This document shows positions 58,840 through 64,000 of a stretch of DNA of 64,000 nt, in pieces. Numbering within the stretch: the stretch's first letter is position 1; the number at the start of each line of letters is the position of its first letter. The position numbers and the translations under genes are program-made. The notes under the pieces were generated by a model. It saw only the letters and a program-made list of their open reading frames with translations. It ran no database searches and was not told the origin of the DNA. Origin of the DNA: Pyrrhosoma nymphula (taxonomy: Eukaryota > Arthropoda > Insecta > Odonata > Coenagrionidae); assembly GCA_963573305.1 (NCBI GenBank), contig OY754332.1, positions 54,473,559 to 54,537,558 of the forward strand. The letters are read 5' to 3'.

Positions 58840-60060
58840 GAGGTACAATAACCCAAACAATTAACACTTATGGCTTCACCACATGCGTCTCAATATTGCT
58901 TAATGAATGCCCTGAAACAGCTAGGTGATAATAGTTCGTTCTTCTTCACGTTTTATTGCATAGACTTACATATTTTACATTACATAAATTACATATTTTA
59001 TATCAAACAAATGTTTAATGAAAGGTAAATGGCACCAAAATATTGGCTAGATTGATAACAATGGATCCTTGGATGTGGTTCGTGCCAGCATTTTATATTC
59101 TGTTTAATATTTGCCATAAATAAACTTTCGGCATTGATTTGAAACGTATATCATGTCCTAAGTACTCATTTATGTTCACTTATCTCCTTTTCAAACTGTA
59201 TATAACAACAGAGATGATATATTTTCATTATATATTTTTTATTAACTTTTCCTCTTTTTCCTTATTAATTACGTAAATAATGTTACAAGCCAGGATTCTC
59301 GCTGGAATATCAGTTGGATGTAAGTTAAATCCCTCCTTTTTTAATTATTAATATTTTGCTAAACATCAATACTACAACGCTAATTCACCTTAATTTGAAA
59401 GAGACAAATCTTAAGAATAATGGAGGTATTATTAACCCTTTCTACGTTGCCCATATAAATCACACAATTTTACCCCTGGAAAACTTTCTTTTCATCATAC
59501 AGCACGTTAGTATTGATGCCCAGCACGTAAGTAGCGATGAAACAAATAAGCTAGAAAAAATGTAAAAAAATTATGAAAGCTCTATTTTTTTATTAAATAC
59601 ATTTTAATTTTTGACGTGATATCACGTCATCCGTGACCAAGGATATCCTACTGGTTGCATATGCCCGACATCACAATCATTTGCTTTGTTCTTTTGCTTC
59701 GTGCTTTTTAGTAAATATTATCACCTCTGGCACTGTACTCACAATATACATTGTTAGACATATGAAATATATCATAAATATGTGATCATAAACATTTATA
59801 GAGCCTCCGATTACGTAAAAACAAGGCCGCTTTTAGAATATTTCAGCGACACATTTTCCAATTCGTCAACGTTTGAGGAGCATGCATACATTTCGCCGCC
59901 ACGGATAGAATCTTGACATTCGTTGTGTTGAGGCTGTTGAGGACGAAAGTAATAATGAATGAAAAATCATGGCAGATTAACTGTTTGAATGGGCGGATAA
60001 CCCAGTCCATGGGGGAGGGAACGTATATTCTTGATGCTCCGCTTGAGTATTAAATTGGGG
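58840..60060. other. AT-rich unassigned DNA with a long palindrome
   Basis: No genes. A TTAACCCTTT string at 59432 resembles a piggyBac-type terminus but no partner end was found. A 20-base near-repeat (CAGCACGTTAGTATTGATG) lies at 59500-59540. Confidence 0.4.
59612..59629. promoter_or_regulatory. 18-bp perfect palindrome TGACGTGATATCACGTCA
   Basis: The two halves each hold TGACGT, the CREB/ATF half-site plus one base. It is perfect over 18 bases, followed by CCGTGACC. It could be a bZIP site or the terminus of a decayed transposon. Chance is unlikely but function is unknown. Confidence 0.35.
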
Positions 60061-60454
60061 TCGGACATCGGAATCCTTGATAATTACACGCCATCTTCCT
60101 TCCCAACCCACTATCATGAGCGCTGCACTGCTTTACTGCCTTCATTTTGATAGCTTCGGCCTAAACCTTCACACCCCGTCGATCACCTGTAGGTCTGAGA
60201 TTTCCTTATGGTTTTTTTATGAGGGTAGAGTGGGGAGTCCCACGGTGTGCACCGCTCTGGCCAGCGTAAGTCTCAGCTGTGGGTCGGAAGAGAGGCCGAG
60301 GAATGAAAGGAGGGTGAGGGTGTACAATAGGGTGTACGCTCTTGGTATTATTTAGAAGGCCAGTTTGTAAGTCCTGCGACTATGAGTCAATAATAGACCA
60401 TGAGCCGACGCAGTGTCCTTTTCTGGGCGTTGGGAGTGTCCAGTCCAAGGTGTT

Positions 60455-60520
60455 AGTAAGCCTTTATTCTCGCTGTTACGGGCGCAAGCCCTCTGCAGCC
60501 GTGGGTCAAATCCAAAACTG
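60455..60520 (+). repeat. Possible SINE fragment
   Basis: GTGGGTCAAATCC resembles a B box, with GTGTTAGTAAGCC about 50 bases upstream as a weak A box. No body sequence recognised. Confidence 0.28.
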
Positions 60521-60529
60521 ATGGTATAA

Positions 60530-62400
60530 GTGAGAGGGAGGAGGTTAATTTGGGAGAGTGACGAGGGCTGTTGGAGCTGGAATGGCGACTGGTGGAGGGG
60601 TAATTGTAATAAAACTAATCAATACTAATTTAAATTCAATTGGTGTTAGAATGGAAATTGAACTTTTAATATAAAGCATAATTTTCGGTCTATATAAATG
60701 TAATACTACAAGTATTGGTTTACTATTATTGCTTTGTTTTTTAATAAGTTTTTTATATTACTACATAATTTAATTGTATTAATTTAGTTCACTTAGGCGT
60801 GAGGGAATAAATAAGTAGGAGTTGGATACTGGTGAGTTGGGATGTGAAAGTAGGATGGATGGTAGAGGGAACAAAATTTCTTTATTTTCATTCTGCGTTT
60901 CTTTTGTTATTTATAGGTAGAGGTCGCATATAGTGAGGGTATTTAAATCGGCCTTTCGGGAGGTAGGGAGACCATAGTTAGGAGATGGGTGGGTTTTTGG
61001 AATATTTGAGGGATAAGGAGTAATTGGGGGAGCATAATGACACAGGAGCAGCGTATAAACAGGAGTGGAAAAGGAAGAAAATACGTAACACCGACACACC
61101 AAATTTCTATTTTTCCACTTCATGATTCTTCCCACTCTTCAGCCTAGTCCTTCTTTAACCCTTCAAGATTAGTCCCCTCACTAATTACTCCTCAACAAAC
61201 TAATATAAAGTAAAATTTTGGTAATTGCACTACAAATGAAGCAATGTGCCAAAACCATTTGGAAATGAAATTCTTTACAAGTGGAAATTGATGACTCCTT
61301 ATTCGGGCCTCCGACTATAAATCTTAAGGATAATTTCACGCAAGATGTTCAACATATTTTTACATGTGGTAAGAACACTTCGGATTTTTGTACCTGCTGA
61401 ATTGTATTAGTTTCCCAAAAATATTCCTGTATATACATAACTTGAAGAGCTGTAGAGCGCCCATTGGTCAATTAATGTATGTACTCACCAAAATCAACAG
61501 TAGTTGTCAATGTATCTTACATCACGTGCGGCGGATGTATTTACCTCCTACTACAATGGAAAAAAAAAGTAAAACTGTTAACAAGAGAATAAAATATTCT
61601 CATGCCACAAAGTAGCAGAGAAAACAATAATAATTGCTATGAATTTACTGTGTATTGAAACTATGAAAATTACTATCACATTAGATTAATGAAACAATAT
61701 TACATTAATATTTTTTACAAAATAATAAGCTATAAATGAAGATATTCATTCCTGCTACAAATACGCCGATGAAATAATGGAGAAATTGCCATGGGAAAAA
61801 ATAATTCTGGAAAAGAAAATCTGGAAAAAGGAGACGGGAAAATTCAAACTTGTTCCCAGGAAGACGGCTGGGTGGTTGGGCCGGAATTTTCTCGGAAATA
61901 GTTATTTTGAGGAGGCACTAAACTTCGGGACCATCGCAAAGAACGCAAGGATAGGGAAGGACTAGCGGTGGGGTGAGTGGGTTCAAGAAAGAATGGTACA
62001 ATGAGACAAAGCGCGGAAGAAACTTTATCCTTATTCTGCTTCTGAAGACACTAAGCCAATTAAGATTTCTTTATGATAAATATCAATCCCAAGGCCAAAT
62101 TTTGAGCACTCCGGAAATGCAGGAAATCATTACAGGGCTGGCTTCTCAAAAAAATAGTTTGTTTTATTTTTCAAAATCTGCTGTGCCCTTCAGTGGACGC
62201 GTGGGCCACAGGGGTGGCCCATAATTTTTGTTTTGCGTGCCATATTTCATATCATGACGGTAAATACTTTTTATTTTCAGCAGCTTTCCATTAAAAAGTC
62301 CTAAAATTCCTCACTTGCCTGTTTGTGACAAGTTGTCGTCGGATTAGGAATATACGGTTCGCGAATGGTAGCCGCTCGGTGTGGAACACATCCGTGGCCC
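60530..62400. other. AT-rich unassigned DNA
   Basis: G-rich on the plus strand at 60520-60600 and 60910-61050, otherwise AT-rich. Short frames at 61777-62224 show no known family but may belong to the 5' part of the transposon that follows. Confidence 0.4.
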
Positions 62401-62410
62401 TCGCGACTAA

Positions 62411-64000
62411 ATGAGAAACATTTTTCTATCAATGATACTTCTTTGGGGTACGGATTTTGTTCTTATTTGTAAACTCTGGCGTGTCAAACAATATTTGGGG
62501 CGTTGCGTTACTTTTTCGGGTACCGAAGCCCCCTCTCCTGCTTGCACCGCAGGGGGAGATGGGGTTGCAAGTGACCCTGTGATCAGTAACGAAGGTGCCT
62601 CCCTCGTACCCCCAAGAAGTGAGGAATTCCCGGACTCCGTTCTTCAGGTGAACAGTGGCGAAGCAAGTGAGCAAGACACCATCATATAAAAAAGGCCCTG
62701 AGATGATAAAGAATTCGATACTGTGGATTACAGTGGTGAGATCGGTGCAATTCATTTTTATCTTGGGGATAACACTATTACCAAATGGAAAGAATGTGGA
62801 CCAAATGTAAAAGTTAGGTGTCGTAAAAATAGCATTATCATTTATTTCCCTGAGCCACAAAGAATTGCTCGTTAAGCTAACTCAGAGCTAGATAATAATA
62901 TCTATATAGGGAAATTAATTCATCTATTGGAACGAGACTGATATGCACAAAACTCTGATGAAATAGCCTACCTACCTTATTTGGGTCTTGAAGAGCTCGA
63001 GACAAAATGATTCTCAGGTGTGGAAAAATGGCAAAGGTAGTGTGATCCAAGCTTGTTGAACCTCTCCATGAATGACCAGAGATTTTGGTATCTTTTGAGG
63101 TTCTTGATGGTCGATGATGTCAGTGACAGGGATCAGAGGAAAAAGATTGAGAAACTGGCAGACATACGGGAAATTTTTGAATAATCCGTAGCTTCCTGAG
63201 TTTTTTTGGCACAAGTGAGTACCTTACAATGAATGAGCAACTGCTTGCATTTCGGGGATTTCGTAGCTTCAGACATTACCTGCCTTGAAGTCAGCAAAAT
63301 ATAATGTCAAGAAGTTTTTGTTTAATTTCCTTTAAAAATGCCTATTCATTCAATATACATATGTATATGAAACAAAACCTGTATGACCGTATCGAAAAAG
63401 TAATTCTGCCAAGGGTATTGTTGTTCGGTTAGTTGAACTAATTACGGGCCCTAAACGAAATATAACCAGTAATAACAGATTTAAAAGTTCCAAAATTTAC
63501 TGAAAGAAAAAGTCTTACAATTGCTGGTAAGCTAAGAAAAAATATTGGAAAATGTCCGAAAGAATTTGTACCCAACAAAGGTAGAACAGTAAATTATTCA
63601 TTGATTGGATTCACTTGAACTGCATGTATACTTGTTTCATACTGCCTCAAAAATCTGTTTTGTTTCTCTCCACAATGCACCACAATTCTTTCATTGATTT
63701 TGAGAGTGGAAAGCAAATGAAACCTGAAGTATTCACATTTTACATCACAACTAAAACCTGGCGAGGATCTCTGTACAAAATAAAATGTGGCACTTAACAC
63801 AAGGTGGTGGCCATTGGTTATATTCTTATTATTGATTGAACATTGCAGGTGAAAATATCCTTACCGTGTTCATGGCAGATTCAAAATCTGACCAAGGTGT
63901 ACACCATGATTTACTGCAAAATGTAGCCTGGAAAATATTAAAACCACACATAATGGAGTGGAATTATAACACTCCCAACGCAAATATGATTACGTTCACG
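62411..64000 (+). pseudogene. piggyBac-like transposase pseudogene, runs off window
   Basis: An acidic N-terminal-like frame (62411-62689) is followed by ordered piggyBac (DDE_Tnp_1_7) blocks in shifting frames: NDQRFWYLLRFLMVDD near 63075, YLTMNEQLLAFRGF near 63220, GKLRKNIGKCPKEFVPNKGR near 63520, QKSVLFLSTMHHNSF and KPEVFTFY near 63650-63740, and DLLQNVAWKILKPHI near 63920. piggyBac transposases excise and insert DNA at TTAA using three Asp residues. Here the first (usually in DEQ) is Asn at 63232, the second (DNWFTS) reads NNRFKS at 63471, and the third region is not conserved. With several frameshifts and stops, it is inactive. The 3' end and terminal repeat lie outside the window. Confidence 0.85.

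Overview
This is animal genomic DNA, most likely from an arthropod. It is AT-rich, has no operon structure, and is packed with decayed non-LTR retrotransposons, tRNA-derived SINEs, a 5S rRNA-derived copy, a piggyBac-type transposase pseudogene and many fold-back (inverted-repeat) elements. The LINE 3' ends and SINE bodies look like those of insects, but the species cannot be fixed from this window. I see no intact host protein-coding gene, tRNA gene or functional rRNA gene. The long open frames in GC-rich patches are low-complexity and open on both strands, so I do not call them genes.

Layout. 1-4.4 kb: AT-rich unassigned DNA with one C/T-rich CpG patch. 4.4-10 kb: a nearly full-length CR1/L2/Jockey-group LINE on the minus strand (ORF1, ORF2, duplicated 3' UTR, 3' end), with a 5'-truncated RTE-like LINE nested in the 3' UTR between 10-bp target-site duplications. 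10.9-15.7 kb: LINE tails, a CpG patch, a possible piggyBac-type MITE, a CR1 tail, a G-rich CpG patch and a 5S-derived pseudogene. 18-25.5 kb: two fold-back elements, a diverged direct repeat, a LINE relic and SINEs. 25.5-31.5 kb: mostly unassigned. 31.6-35.2 kb: a LINE relic, a TATA box followed by a long CpG patch (best promoter candidate), a 55-bp tandem duplication and a large fold-back element. 37.7-39.8 kb: LINE relics. 41-50 kb: fold-back elements, CpG patches (one with G-quadruplex potential) and SINEs including a recent 224-bp tandem duplication. 53.7-57.7 kb: a fold-back element, a LINE reverse-transcriptase relic, LINE 3' ends and two SINEs. 58.7 kb: a CpG cluster with a consensus NRF-1-type site. 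62.4-64 kb: a piggyBac-like transposase pseudogene running off the window.

How the parts relate. At least three LINE lineages left copies here: CR1/Jockey group, RTE-like, and a family with a VRFADDQ catalytic box at several loci. SINEs and the 5S copy would have depended on LINE machinery. The most unusual pattern is seven fold-back elements in 64 kb, several with a common core (GATGATG, a short stem, AAAC, GGTC). In the best copy this core resembles a hammerhead ribozyme of the kind known from Penelope-like elements. If host genes are present, the window probably shows only promoters, introns or intergenic DNA.
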